Source: Flavobacteriia bacterium (GTDB lineage: Bacteria > Bacteroidota > Bacteroidia > Flavobacteriales > Flavobacteriaceae). Taken from it: a DNA stretch of 64,000 bases. The position numbers and the translations under genes were made by a program. Of the stretch, positions 1-8,132 are shown piece after piece (position 1 is the stretch's first letter; every line of letters starts with the position of its first letter). The notes beneath the pieces are model-generated. The model was not told the DNA's origin. It worked only from the letters and a program-made list of their open reading frames with translations, and did no database searches. The stretch covers positions 620,001 through 684,000 of the forward strand of contig RDYL01000002.1 in NCBI GenBank assembly GCA_004293165.1, read 5' to 3'.

Positions 1-637
1 TTAAAAAGAAACCAGATATTGTAGCAGAACCTGAACCAGTTGTTGTAACTTCTGGTGTGCCTGCGCCAATTTCATTAGCAGGAACACCTGCTTGTTTTAC
101 CCACATACTAGCTGCACCTGAGGCTGTAACATCATATTTAACAATAATTAAATAGGTAGTATTAATATCAAAATCTGTAGTGCCATAGGTTCCTGTTCCA
201 GTATTTGACATTCCAAAGTTTACTTTTCCAACTGTAGTTGATGGTTTAACCCAAAGTCTATTTCCAAAAGTACTACCTGTTGTATTTAAACCAGCAAAGT
301 ATCCTGCTGTTCCATCTGTAACATTAATTAGAAATGAATAGTATAAACTTCCTGATGTTACTGCAGTGAATGTTTTTTGGGCATCTTCTCCAGTATTATC
401 TAATCTTGCAGCGTTTCCAACAACTGCGCCAGTTATACCAGTGGTGCCTGAGTATCCAGTATAAGTTAAACCGTTTGATGTACCAACATCTAAAGCATTG
501 GTACCTGCTCCACTAAAAGCAGTCCATCCGTTTGCTGTTAGAAGAGCGCCGTCTGCGTAATTAAAATCTTCAGAAAGTATCTGCCCAAAAGACAAAGTAC
601 TTACTGCTATTAATAATAAAGTGTAAAGTTTTTTCAT
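1..637 (-). CDS. Secreted protein, probable type IX secretion cargo (3' end cut off)
   Basis: This reading frame runs leftward from an ATG at 635-637 and is still open at base 1, so the C-terminus lies outside the window. It begins with a clear signal peptide (MKKLYTLLLIAVSTLSFGQ). The next roughly 190 residues are rich in Gly, Thr, Ser and Asn with alternating hydrophobics, including a segment of type SEDFNYADGALLTANGWTAF. That opening is common in flavobacterial extracellular proteins with a lectin-like beta-sandwich. I infer a surface or secreted protein, probably ending in a type IX sorting domain beyond the edge. No enzyme motif is visible in this part. It lies downstream of the sorting-domain gene at 741-1082 but has its own promoter-like box at 661-668. 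Confidence 0.75.
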   Translation of the reverse strand, partial: MKKLYTLLLIAVSTLSFGQILSEDFNYADGALLTANGWTAFSGAGTNALDVGTSNGLTYTGYSGTTGITGAVVGNAARLDNTGEDAQKTFTAVTSGSLYYSFLINVTDGTAGYFAGLNTTGSTFGNRLWVKPSTTVGKVNFGMSNTGTGTYGTTDFDINTTYLIIVKYDVTASGAASMWVKQAGVPANEIGAGTPEVTTTGSGSATISGFFL

Positions 638-660
638 TTTTATAAAGTTAAATTATGGTA

Positions 661-668
661 CAAAGATA
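661..668 (-). promoter_or_regulatory. Bacteroidetes -7 promoter element
   Basis: On the minus strand the bases read TATCTTTG, a perfect match to the Bacteroidetes -7 consensus TAnnTTTG, 24 bases upstream of the start of the secreted protein at 637. I see no clear -33 TTG at the usual distance. Confidence 0.5.
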
Positions 669-740
669 ATTAGTTTTTAAGTTTTATGCTATTATTTAGT
701 TGTTAACTTAAAATTAAATAATAGATATGAATTTAATTAA

Positions 741-1082
741 CTAATTGATAATTAGTTTTCTAGTAGCAGAAGCTTCTCCTTCTTTAATTTTAATGATGTA
801 AACACCGGCTTCTAAATGACTTACATTTACTTCTTTTGAGGTAGTAACTGATTCAAGAACTCTTTTCCCTAAAACATTAAAAATTTCTACTTTTTTGTCT
901 AAAGAAGATTTAGTAGTAATAAAAATTTTACCAGAGTTCGTTGGGTTTGGATAAATAGTAAGTCCTTCAATAGTAGGTTCTTGCGTTTTTGTTGCACTAG
1001 AAAATTTGCTCTCTTGTGCTTGCAGCTTGAAAGAGAACAAAAGAGTTAAAATAAAAATAGTATAAAAGTATTTTTTTTTCAT
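741..1082 (-). CDS. Minimal secreted protein consisting of a type IX sorting domain
   Basis: The 113-residue product has a signal peptide (about residues 1-22, ending LQAQ), a linker of about 15 residues, and then a typical type A C-terminal sorting domain. Its hallmarks are IYPNPT near residue 43, a KVEIFNVLGKRV strand, LEAGVYIIKI, and the final KLIIN. In known cargo this domain of about 75 residues directs export through the PorU-linked type IX system and is removed at the surface. Here nothing is attached to it: there is no catalytic or binding domain. It could be a decayed cargo gene, a small surface protein, or a competitor for the sortase; the sequence does not decide. The secreted protein at 1-637 follows on the same strand. 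Confidence 0.85.
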   Translation of the reverse strand: MKKKYFYTIFILTLLFSFKLQAQESKFSSATKTQEPTIEGLTIYPNPTNSGKIFITTKSSLDKKVEIFNVLGKRVLESVTTSKEVNVSHLEAGVYIIKIKEGEASATRKLIIN

Positions 1083-1224
1083 GCGAAACTAATATAGTGT
1101 GTAAATATAACTATTTTTTACATACAAATACGATGCCAAATAAAAAATTCACTATTAATTAATATTCGCCAAATTGTAAAATTTTTAGTGAATGTTCATA
1201 GTAAATATATAATTCTATAATATT

Positions 1225-1262
1225 AAATAACCTACAAAGCTTTTAGACCTTGTAGGTTATTT
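1225..1262 (-). terminator. Terminator of the E2 gene
   Basis: A 13-bp perfect stem (1225-1237 with 1250-1262, core AACCTACAA / TTGTAGGTT) encloses a 12-base loop just downstream of the E2 stop codon at 1269. The U-tract is weak. Confidence 0.7.
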
Positions 1263-1268
1263 GACTAA

Positions 1269-2483
1269 TTACAATTCTAACGCTTTTTTCACATTTCCGC
1301 CCATTAATAATTCTGCTGGATTTTCTAATGCTTCTTTCACTGCTACTAAGAACCCAACTGACTCACGTCCGTCGATGATTCTGTGGTCGTATGATAAGGC
1401 AACGTACATAACTGGCGCAATTACGATTTGACCGTTTTTAACGATAGCTCTTTCTACCACATTGTGCATTCCTAAAATACCAGATTGTGGAGGATTTATA
1501 ATTGGTGTTGATAACATACTTCCGAAAACACCACCATTTGAAATTGTGAATGTTCCACCTGTCATTTCATCGACTGTAATTTGTCCATCACGAGCTCTGA
1601 TCGCTAATCTTTTGATTTCTGCTTCAACTCCTCTGAAAGATAATGTTTCTGCATTTCTCATAACAGGAACCATTAATCCTTTTGGACCTGAAACCGCTAC
1701 CGAAATATCACAGAAGTCATAAGAAATTTTCTCTTGACCATCAATCATTGAATTTACATCTGGGTATAATTGCAAAGCACGAGTTACCGCTTTTGTAAAG
1801 AACGACATAAAGCCTAATCCTAAACCATGTTTAGCTTTGAATTCTTCTTTGTATTGATCACGTAAAGCGTAAATAGCCGTCATGTCCACTTCATTGAAAG
1901 TAGTTAACATGGCTGTTTCGTTTTTAGCAGATACTAAACGTTCAGCTACTTTTCTACGTAACATAGAAAGTTTTGTTCTTTCTGAACCACGGTTTCCACC
2001 TGTTGGTGTTCCCATCGATGGTACTGCATTTACAGCGTCATCTTTAGTGATTCTTCCACCTTTACCTGTTCCTACAATTGCAGAAGGTTCTATGTTTTTC
2101 TCGTCTAATATTTTTTTTGCTGCTGGAGATGGTGCTTGCGTTGCATATGTTTTCTCAGCTATTGGAGCTGCTTTAACTTCAGCTTTTGGAGCTTCAACCG
2201 CTTTTGCTTCTTCTTTTACTATAGCTACGCCACCTTCTGGTTTTGCTGCACCTGTATCGATTAAACAAACCACAGCACCAACTGCTACTGCATCACCTTC
2301 TTCTGCTTTTAATGTAATTATTCCGCTTGCTTCAGCTGGTAATTCTAATGTTGCTTTGTCTGAATCAACCTCAGCAATCGCTTGGTCTTTTTCTACATAA
2401 TCACCATCTTTTACTAACCATGTAGCAATCTCTACTTCTTTAATTGATTCCCCTGGAGAAGGGACTTTCATTTCTAAAATCAT
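1269..2483 (-). CDS. sucB: Dihydrolipoyllysine-residue succinyltransferase, E2 of 2-oxoglutarate dehydrogenase
   Basis: This is the core enzyme of the TCA-cycle 2-oxoglutarate dehydrogenase complex; it moves the succinyl group from E1 to CoA. Seen in order: an N-terminal lipoyl domain with the lipoylated lysine in DSDKA (K43), an Ala/Pro/Glu-rich linker, a peripheral subunit-binding domain around residues 117-153 (PAAKKILDE to GRITKDDA), a second linker, and the catalytic acyltransferase domain with the HxxxDG motif at H367-D371-G372. The length of 404 residues is normal for a single-lipoyl E2. It lies downstream of the E1 gene on the same strand, 84 bases away, separated by a repeat-rich spacer. 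A hairpin follows the stop codon. Confidence 0.96.
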   Translation of the reverse strand: MILEMKVPSPGESIKEVEIATWLVKDGDYVEKDQAIAEVDSDKATLELPAEASGIITLKAEEGDAVAVGAVVCLIDTGAAKPEGGVAIVKEEAKAVEAPKAEVKAAPIAEKTYATQAPSPAAKKILDEKNIEPSAIVGTGKGGRITKDDAVNAVPSMGTPTGGNRGSERTKLSMLRRKVAERLVSAKNETAMLTTFNEVDMTAIYALRDQYKEEFKAKHGLGLGFMSFFTKAVTRALQLYPDVNSMIDGQEKISYDFCDISVAVSGPKGLMVPVMRNAETLSFRGVEAEIKRLAIRARDGQITVDEMTGGTFTISNGGVFGSMLSTPIINPPQSGILGMHNVVERAIVKNGQIVIAPVMYVALSYDHRIIDGRESVGFLVAVKEALENPAELLMGGNVKKALEL

Positions 2484-2490
2484 GTTTTTT

Positions 2491-2551
2491 AGTTTAAAAG
2501 TTTAAAATAAGTTTAGAAGTTTAAAAGTTGTGTTAGTTTTAAACCTAAACT
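2491..2551. repeat. Iterated AGTTTAAA micro-repeat between the E1 and E2 genes
   Basis: The spacer between the two dehydrogenase genes contains repeated AGTTTAAA and AGTTTAGA units followed by an inverted partner (TTTTAAACCTAAAC). The build is like the GTTTCAAGTTTC elements at 10634 and 43958 but with different bases. It could fold into an imperfect hairpin in the mRNA. Confidence 0.5.
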
Positions 2552-2567
2552 ATTATCTGTTTTATTT

Positions 2568-5339
2568 TTATTGAAATAATATTTTATCAAAAACCATAGC
2601 GATAGCATTCTTTTGACGTTTTTTAGAACGCTCATAACTACCTGCTGCCGGTGCACTATATGCTTTTGGTGATGCCAATCTTAATTTTACTAAATCAAAG
2701 TTCATCAACATGTATCCATAAGCTCCCATGTTTTTAGGTTCTTCTTGTGCCCAAACGTAATCATCAACATTTGAATAACTGTCGATAATTGCTTTGATTT
2801 GGTCAACTGCTAATGGGAACAATTGCTCTAAACGAACCACTGCCACGTCGTTTTTACCTAATTCTTCTCTTTGTGCTATGATGTCAAAATATACTTTTCC
2901 TGTACAGAACACCAATGTTTTAATCGCTTTTTTGTCTTTTACATTTGGATCATCTAACACTTCTTGGAATTGTCCGTTTGCTAATTCATCCACAGAAGAT
3001 ACTACATCTGGATGACGTAATAAACTTTTTGGAGAAAACACTACTAATGGCTTACGGAATTCTGTTTTTAACTGTCTTCTCATCAAATGGAAGAAGTTAG
3101 CTGGCGAAGTTACATCGGCAATATACATGTTGTGTTTTGCACACATTTGTAAATAACGTTCCATACGTGCTGATGAATGTTCTGCTCCTTGGTTTTCATA
3201 GCCATGAGGCAACAACATTACCAAACCGTTTTGATTGTTCCATTTGTCTTCACCTGCAGAAATATATTGGTCAATCATAATTTGAGCTCCATTAGAGAAA
3301 TCTCCAAACTGTGCTTCCCAAATTACTAAGGTTTTTGGTGATGCTAATGCATATCCATATTCAAAACCTAAAACACCATATTCTGAAAGGTGTGAATTGT
3401 AAATATAAAAGTTTCCTTTTTTATCTTTTATACGATCTAAAAGAATTACTTCTTCTTCTGAATCTTCTACTTTAACTACTGCATGACGGTGCGAGAATGT
3501 TCCTCTTTCAACGTCCTGACCAGAAATACGTACATCAAAACCTTCTGACATTAGAGAACCATAAGCTAATAATTCGCCCATTGCCCAATCTAATTTATTG
3601 GTCTCCAACATGTTTTTTCTATCCCCAATTAACTTTGTAATCTTACTGATGAACTTTTTATCAGCAGGAAGTTCGGTAATGGTTTTAGCAATTTCTGTTA
3701 ATTGATTTTTATCAAATGAGGTGTCGAATTTTTGAAGCATTACATCATCCGAAACTTGTTTGTAACCTTCCCACTCATTTTCCATGAACGGTGTAATTAC
3801 GGTTAAATCTTTCTTACGAGATGCTTCTAAATTCTCATCTAATTTTGCTTTGTAAGCTTCTTCTAGTTCTTTTACAAATCCAGCCGAAATCACATTTTCT
3901 TGTGCTAATTTCTCTGCATAAATATCTCTTGGATTTTTATGTTTTGCAATTAATTTATATAAAACAGGTTGGGTAAAACGAGGCTCATCACCTTCGTTGT
4001 GACCGTATTTTCTGTATCCTAATAAATCAATGAAAACGTCGGTTCCAAATTCCATACGGTAATCTAAAGCAAATAACATCGCATGAACTACCGCTTCTGC
4101 ATCGTCTGCATTTACGTGTAAAACTGGCGACAATGTTACTTTAGCTACATCGGTACAATACGTTGATGAACGTGCATCTAAGTAATTCGTTGTAAATCCA
4201 ACTTGGTTATTGATTACTAAATGGATTGTTCCACCCGTTTTATAACCATCTAATTTAGCCATTTGAATGATTTCATACACAATACCTTGGCCTGCAACCG
4301 CAGCATCACCGTGAACAGCGATTGGTAATACTTTTGAAAAATCATTTGGATAATTTCTATCTTGTTTTGCTCTTGTAATTCCTTCAATAACAGCACCTAC
4401 TGTTTCTAAGTGCGAAGGATTTGGCGCTAAATTTAAGTTAATTTTCTTACCTGAATTGGTTACTCTATCGGAAGTTAATCCTAAGTGATATTTTACATCT
4501 CCATCAAAGTTTGCGTCTTCATCATAGTCTTTTCCGTCAAATTCAGAGAAGATATTTTGAGTATTTTTTCCAAAGATGTTTGCCAATACATTCAAACGAC
4601 CTCTGTGTGCCATTCCCATTACGAATTGCTCCACACCTTTATCAGCTGCAGCTTCCACTAAAGCGTCTAAAGCAGGAATAACTGCTTCACAACCTTCTAA
4701 AGAGAAACGTTTTTGACCTACATATTTAGTATGTAAAAAGTTTTCGAAAGAAACTGCTTCGTTAAGTTTACTAAGAATGTGTTTTTTCTTGTCAGCAGTA
4801 AAACTTGGTAAATTATCGTTGATGTCTAGACGATTTTTAATCCAATCTAATTTATGTGGCTCACGAATATACATGTATTCCACTCCAATAGATTGACAAT
4901 ATACGTTTTCTAAATGCTTAACAATATCTGCCAATGGACTTGGTTTCATGTTAACCATTTTAGCTGCATCAAAAACTGTATTCAAATCAGCTTGAGATAA
5001 GCCAAAGTTTTCTAATGCTAGCGAAGGGCCGTGAAGTCTTCTGTCTCTTACCGGATTGGTTTTTGTGAATAAATGCCCACGTGTTCTATATCCTTCAATT
5101 AATTTAAGAACATTGAACTCTTTTTGCATTTTTTCAGAAATTTCTCCTGAATCACCCGAAGCAACATAAGCTACTTGTTGGGCTACTTCTTCAGAAACGT
5201 AATTAGCCTGAGCAAAATCAAATCCTTGAAAAAAACTTCTCCAGCTTGGCTCAACGCTGTCTGGATTTTGTAAATATTGTTCGTATAAATCGGCAAAAAA
5301 AGCCGTGTGTGCAGCGTTTAAAAAGGAAAACCTATCCAT
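2568..5339 (-). CDS. sucA: 2-oxoglutarate dehydrogenase E1 component
   Basis: This is the thiamine-diphosphate-dependent decarboxylase of the TCA-cycle complex, 923 residues from the start chosen here. The N-terminus MDRFSFLNAAHTAFFADLYE matches the usual E1o beginning (a helix that docks to E2, then the motif QNPDSVEPSWRSFF). A longer frame exists upstream, but it adds a hydrophobic stretch absent from the family, so I place the start at the ATG at 5337-5339. Further hallmarks are GMAHRGRLNVL, the HGDAAVAGQG thiamine-diphosphate region, and the C-terminal transketolase-like part with SHRHAVV and WAQEEPKNMGA. The E2 gene follows, so the two are probably co-transcribed. The E3 gene is not in the window. 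Confidence 0.96.
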   Translation of the reverse strand: MDRFSFLNAAHTAFFADLYEQYLQNPDSVEPSWRSFFQGFDFAQANYVSEEVAQQVAYVASGDSGEISEKMQKEFNVLKLIEGYRTRGHLFTKTNPVRDRRLHGPSLALENFGLSQADLNTVFDAAKMVNMKPSPLADIVKHLENVYCQSIGVEYMYIREPHKLDWIKNRLDINDNLPSFTADKKKHILSKLNEAVSFENFLHTKYVGQKRFSLEGCEAVIPALDALVEAAADKGVEQFVMGMAHRGRLNVLANIFGKNTQNIFSEFDGKDYDEDANFDGDVKYHLGLTSDRVTNSGKKINLNLAPNPSHLETVGAVIEGITRAKQDRNYPNDFSKVLPIAVHGDAAVAGQGIVYEIIQMAKLDGYKTGGTIHLVINNQVGFTTNYLDARSSTYCTDVAKVTLSPVLHVNADDAEAVVHAMLFALDYRMEFGTDVFIDLLGYRKYGHNEGDEPRFTQPVLYKLIAKHKNPRDIYAEKLAQENVISAGFVKELEEAYKAKLDENLEASRKKDLTVITPFMENEWEGYKQVSDDVMLQKFDTSFDKNQLTEIAKTITELPADKKFISKITKLIGDRKNMLETNKLDWAMGELLAYGSLMSEGFDVRISGQDVERGTFSHRHAVVKVEDSEEEVILLDRIKDKKGNFYIYNSHLSEYGVLGFEYGYALASPKTLVIWEAQFGDFSNGAQIMIDQYISAGEDKWNNQNGLVMLLPHGYENQGAEHSSARMERYLQMCAKHNMYIADVTSPANFFHLMRRQLKTEFRKPLVVFSPKSLLRHPDVVSSVDELANGQFQEVLDDPNVKDKKAIKTLVFCTGKVYFDIIAQREELGKNDVAVVRLEQLFPLAVDQIKAIIDSYSNVDDYVWAQEEPKNMGAYGYMLMNFDLVKLRLASPKAYSAPAAGSYERSKKRQKNAIAMVFDKILFQ

Positions 5340-5455
5340 ATCTTGTTGTCTGAAAGACCTTTTAATTAAAAATATTACGCAAAAGTAAAACATTTTATGA
5401 TAATCTTTCAAGGATTTTTATACTTTTATATCATTAATTTTTCTAAAATTGATTT

Positions 5456-6001
5456 ATGAAAAAGAATTCTGCAATAAATTTAACATTTTTACTAACTATT
5501 GTGTTTTTATTTGGTTTTAATATTGCAGTTTATGCACAAAAAAACCAAGAAATCAAGACAAAAAGTGATTTTTGGAACCACGTACAATTTGGAGGAGGAC
5601 TAGGTTTGGGAGTTGGCAATGGTTACGCAGATATTATGGTGGCTCCAAGTGCTATTTATAATTTTAACGAGTATCTATCAGCAGGTTTAGGACTGCAATA
5701 CAACTATGTAAAACAACGCGATTTTTACAATGCTAATATGTATGGAGGAAGTATAATTGCCTTATTTCAGCCCATCAGAGAATTGCAAATTTCAACCGAA
5801 TTAGAACAGTTGCGCATCAACAGAACGTATGATAATTCTTTTGGCAACAACTCGCAATATTTTTGGAATACCGCTTTATTTGTAGGTGCTGGTTATCGCA
5901 ATGAAAATGTAACTTTTGGTGTTCGGTATAATGTTTTACACCGTGACAGAGACAATATTTATGCCGAAGCATTTATGCCTTTTGTAAGGGTGTTTTTTTA
6001 G
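5456..6001 (+). CDS. Small outer membrane beta-barrel protein
   Basis: The 181-residue protein has a signal peptide (about residues 1-28, ending VYAQ). It is followed by alternating-residue strands rich in Gly and aromatics, such as FGGGLGLGVGNGYADIMVAPSAIYNF, and ends in RVFF, a usual end for an outer membrane barrel strand. I infer an eight-strand barrel of unknown role. From memory, short proteins beside the E1 gene in flavobacteria have carried the database name alpha-ketoglutarate decarboxylase. I see no decarboxylase motif and would treat such a name as a neighbour-based error. It is divergent from the E1 gene. Its stop codon overlaps the end of the convergent gene at 5998-6351 by 4 bases. 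Confidence 0.75.
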   Translation: MKKNSAINLTFLLTIVFLFGFNIAVYAQKNQEIKTKSDFWNHVQFGGGLGLGVGNGYADIMVAPSAIYNFNEYLSAGLGLQYNYVKQRDFYNANMYGGSIIALFQPIRELQISTELEQLRINRTYDNSFGNNSQYFWNTALFVGAGYRNENVTFGVRYNVLHRDRDNIYAEAFMPFVRVFF

Positions 6002-6351
6002 TATTTATTCCGAAACCATACTTTTTGCCATTCGCGTTTTAACACTAAAAAAGCAACTTGTTCTGATAATTCTACCAAATCAGAGCCATCTAATTTTTTA
6101 ATTTGATCTTCTGGAACATCAATGATATAAAGTAAATTCAAGTATTCAGCAAATTTGTATTGAATGAGTTTGTAGATTTTTTCTTGTACCAAATTTTTAA
6201 ATTCAAACGGAAAAATACTTGTTGGCACATCTAAAGATTCATTTGCCAAAGCAAAATCTTTGTTGGTTTGCTCAATCAATTTAAAGTACAAATGCTCTTC
6301 TTCGGCTTGCGAAATTAAAGCATCTATATTTTGTGGGTTTACAAAATTCAT
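5998..6351 (-). CDS. Conserved-looking cytoplasmic protein of unknown function
   Basis: The 117-residue product has no signal peptide and no membrane segment. It looks mostly helical, with charged heptad-like stretches (LISQAEEEHLYFKLIEQ, VEKIYKLIQY-like) and a basic end (KREWQKVWFRNKY). I do not recognise a domain. It sits 47 bases downstream of the polyprenyl synthase gene on the same strand, so the two may be co-transcribed. The spacer contains the repeated phrase TTGACACATTA / TTGGCACACTG. The stop overlaps the stop of the convergent barrel gene by 4 bases. Coding is supported by the tight packing and normal amino acid composition. Confidence 0.7.
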   Translation of the reverse strand: MNFVNPQNIDALISQAEEEHLYFKLIEQTNKDFALANESLDVPTSIFPFEFKNLVQEKIYKLIQYKFAEYLNLLYIIDVPEDQIKKLDGSDLVELSEQVAFLVLKREWQKVWFRNKY

Positions 6352-6398
6352 TTTATTTTAAAATTGACACATTACCGAATTGATAAATTGGCACACTG

Positions 6399-7373
6399 TT
6401 AAACGTTTCTTCTCATTAAATTCTCACCAAAAGCTTTCAAAATAGCTTTCTTTTCAGCTTCGACATCCATTTTTTCTAAGGTTTCAAATGCTTTAAATGT
6501 ATAGTCTTGAATCGCTTTTTTAGTAGCTTCACTTGCTCCAGAAGAATTAAAAATAGCTTTTACTGATTCTATTTTATCTGTATTTTCTGAAGGTTGAATC
6601 GAAAACAAATGCAATAATTGTTGCTTTTCTTCTGCTTTAGAAAACTCAATTGCTTTTAAGTATAAATAGGTTTTTTTGTTTTCGATAATATCGCCTCCCA
6701 CTTGCTTTCCAAAGGTTTCTGGATTTCCAAAAGCGTCTAAATAATCATCTTGCAATTGGAAGGCAATTCCTAAATTCAGTCCAAAATCATAAATCAAATT
6801 GGCATTTTCATCAGAAGTTTCGGCAACAATTGCACCCATTTTCATGGCAGCACCTACTAAAACTGCTGTTTTATATTCAATCATTTTTAGATATTCGGGA
6901 ATTGTAACATCGTCACGAGTTTCGAAATCTACATCATATTGTTGTCCTTCGCAAACTTCTAAAGCCGTTTTACTGAATAATTTCGCTAATTTCTGGAAAG
7001 TTGCTGGCTCATAATTTTCAAAAAATTGATACGCCAAAATCAGCATTGCATCACCTGATAATATTCCAGTATTCAAATCCCACTTTTCATGAACGGTTTG
7101 ATTGCCTCTTCTCAAAGGAGCATCGTCCATGATATCATCGTGAATCAAAGAAAAGTTATGAAACACTTCAACCGCTGTAGCAGCTGGAATGGCTTTTTCA
7201 CAATCTACATTAAAAACTTCTGTTGCCATTAAAGTTAAAACAGGACGCATTCTTTTTCCTCCAAGTGATAAAATATACTGTATAGGTTCGTATAAATTTT
7301 TAGGCTCTTTATTAGCTACAATTTGTGAAAAATGATTGCTTACTTTTTCTTGATAAAAGGATATAGAATGCAT
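6399..7373 (-). CDS. Polyprenyl diphosphate synthase (trans-isoprenyl type)
   Basis: The enzyme condenses allylic diphosphates with isopentenyl diphosphate. Seen: GGKRMRP near residue 38, the first aspartate-rich motif DDIMD at residues 79-83 followed by APLRRG, and the second motif DDYLD at 209-213 in FQLQDDYLDAFG. The length of 324 residues fits the family. The residue five before the first motif is Phe (F74), which in related enzymes limits product length. I therefore lean to a C15-C20 product (quinone or carotenoid precursor) rather than a very long chain, but this is inference. The unknown gene at 5998-6351 lies just downstream. The divergent efflux operon starts 160 bases upstream. Confidence 0.9.
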   Translation of the reverse strand: MHSISFYQEKVSNHFSQIVANKEPKNLYEPIQYILSLGGKRMRPVLTLMATEVFNVDCEKAIPAATAVEVFHNFSLIHDDIMDDAPLRRGNQTVHEKWDLNTGILSGDAMLILAYQFFENYEPATFQKLAKLFSKTALEVCEGQQYDVDFETRDDVTIPEYLKMIEYKTAVLVGAAMKMGAIVAETSDENANLIYDFGLNLGIAFQLQDDYLDAFGNPETFGKQVGGDIIENKKTYLYLKAIEFSKAEEKQQLLHLFSIQPSENTDKIESVKAIFNSSGASEATKKAIQDYTFKAFETLEKMDVEAEKKAILKAFGENLMRRNV

Positions 7374-7463
7374 TGCTTATATTTTTTGCTAAAATACTTC
7401 AATATTCCGAAACTAAACGAATTAATCAAATGTTAAATTTTCGTAAAAACAATGGAAACTATT

Positions 7464-7493
7464 TTGGTGTTAAAAGTTTCCTGTATATATTTG
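7464..7493 (+). promoter_or_regulatory. Promoter of the TetR-efflux operon
   Basis: A -33 TTG (7464-7466, within TTTTGG) and a perfect -7 TATATTTG (7486-7493) are separated by 19 bases, matching the Bacteroidetes sigma consensus. The predicted transcript starts about 35 bases before the tetR ATG. Confidence 0.75.
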
Positions 7494-7533
7494 TACCCGA
7501 AATTAAAATCTAAAAAGAGATTTTTTCGTAAAA

Positions 7534-8130
7534 ATGAGAGATAAAATTATAAACAAAGCGAAAGAAATGTTTTTGAGACTTGGTTTCAAAAGCATCACCA
7601 TGGACGATATTGCTTGCGAAATGTGTATTTCAAAAAAAACGATTTACAAGTATTTTAGTAATAAAGATGTATTGATTGAAGAAAGTGTAGAATTGGTTCA
7701 TAAAGAAGTGCATGAAACTATTGAAAAAATTGTGTCTAAAAACTTTAACGCAATTGAAGAAAATTTTGAAATCAAAAGAATGTTTAGAGAAATGTTTAAA
7801 GCTGCGGAATCTTCTCCATTGTATCAATTAAAAAAACACTATCCAGAAATTTATGATAAAGTATTGACCCAGCAAATAAGTATTTGTGAAGATTGTTTTA
7901 GACAAAATATTATTAAAGGGATTAATGAAGGTTTATACCGAGAAAATCTAGATATAGATAATTACGTAAAATTTTATTACACCTTAATTTTCAACATTAA
8001 TGAAAATACAATGCTAGAAAATGATGCTCATGAATTAGAAGTGAAAGCATTAGAATATCACATTAGAGCAATGGCAACATTAGCTGGGATTATTGAATTA
8101 GAAAAACACCTTAAAAATCCAATTATATAG
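7534..8130 (+). CDS. TetR/AcrR family transcriptional regulator
   Basis: The 198-residue protein has an N-terminal helix-turn-helix (about residues 22-47, TMDDIACEMCISKKTIYKYFSNKD), the classic TetR recognition pattern. A helical ligand-binding domain follows. It is the first gene of an operon encoding a complete RND efflux pump; the TolC gene begins 2 bases after its stop. By family precedent it represses its own operon and releases DNA when a pump substrate binds. Because promoter and repressor are in the same unit, the operator should lie near 7464-7533. I found no strong palindrome there by eye. Confidence 0.93.
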   Translation: MRDKIINKAKEMFLRLGFKSITMDDIACEMCISKKTIYKYFSNKDVLIEESVELVHKEVHETIEKIVSKNFNAIEENFEIKRMFREMFKAAESSPLYQLKKHYPEIYDKVLTQQISICEDCFRQNIIKGINEGLYRENLDIDNYVKFYYTLIFNINENTMLENDAHELEVKALEYHIRAMATLAGIIELEKHLKNPII

Positions 8131-8132
8131 AC

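Noticed and set aside
1882..2400. Long open frame opposite the E2 gene (172 codons)
   Set aside because: It lies wholly within the E2 gene, has a Ser/Ala/Pro-rich composition typical of antisense shadows, and no motif.
5340..5411. Upstream extension of the E1 protein by 24 residues
   Set aside because: The added hydrophobic residues (FYFCVIFLIKR) are not part of the family, and the ATG at 5339 gives the normal N-terminus.
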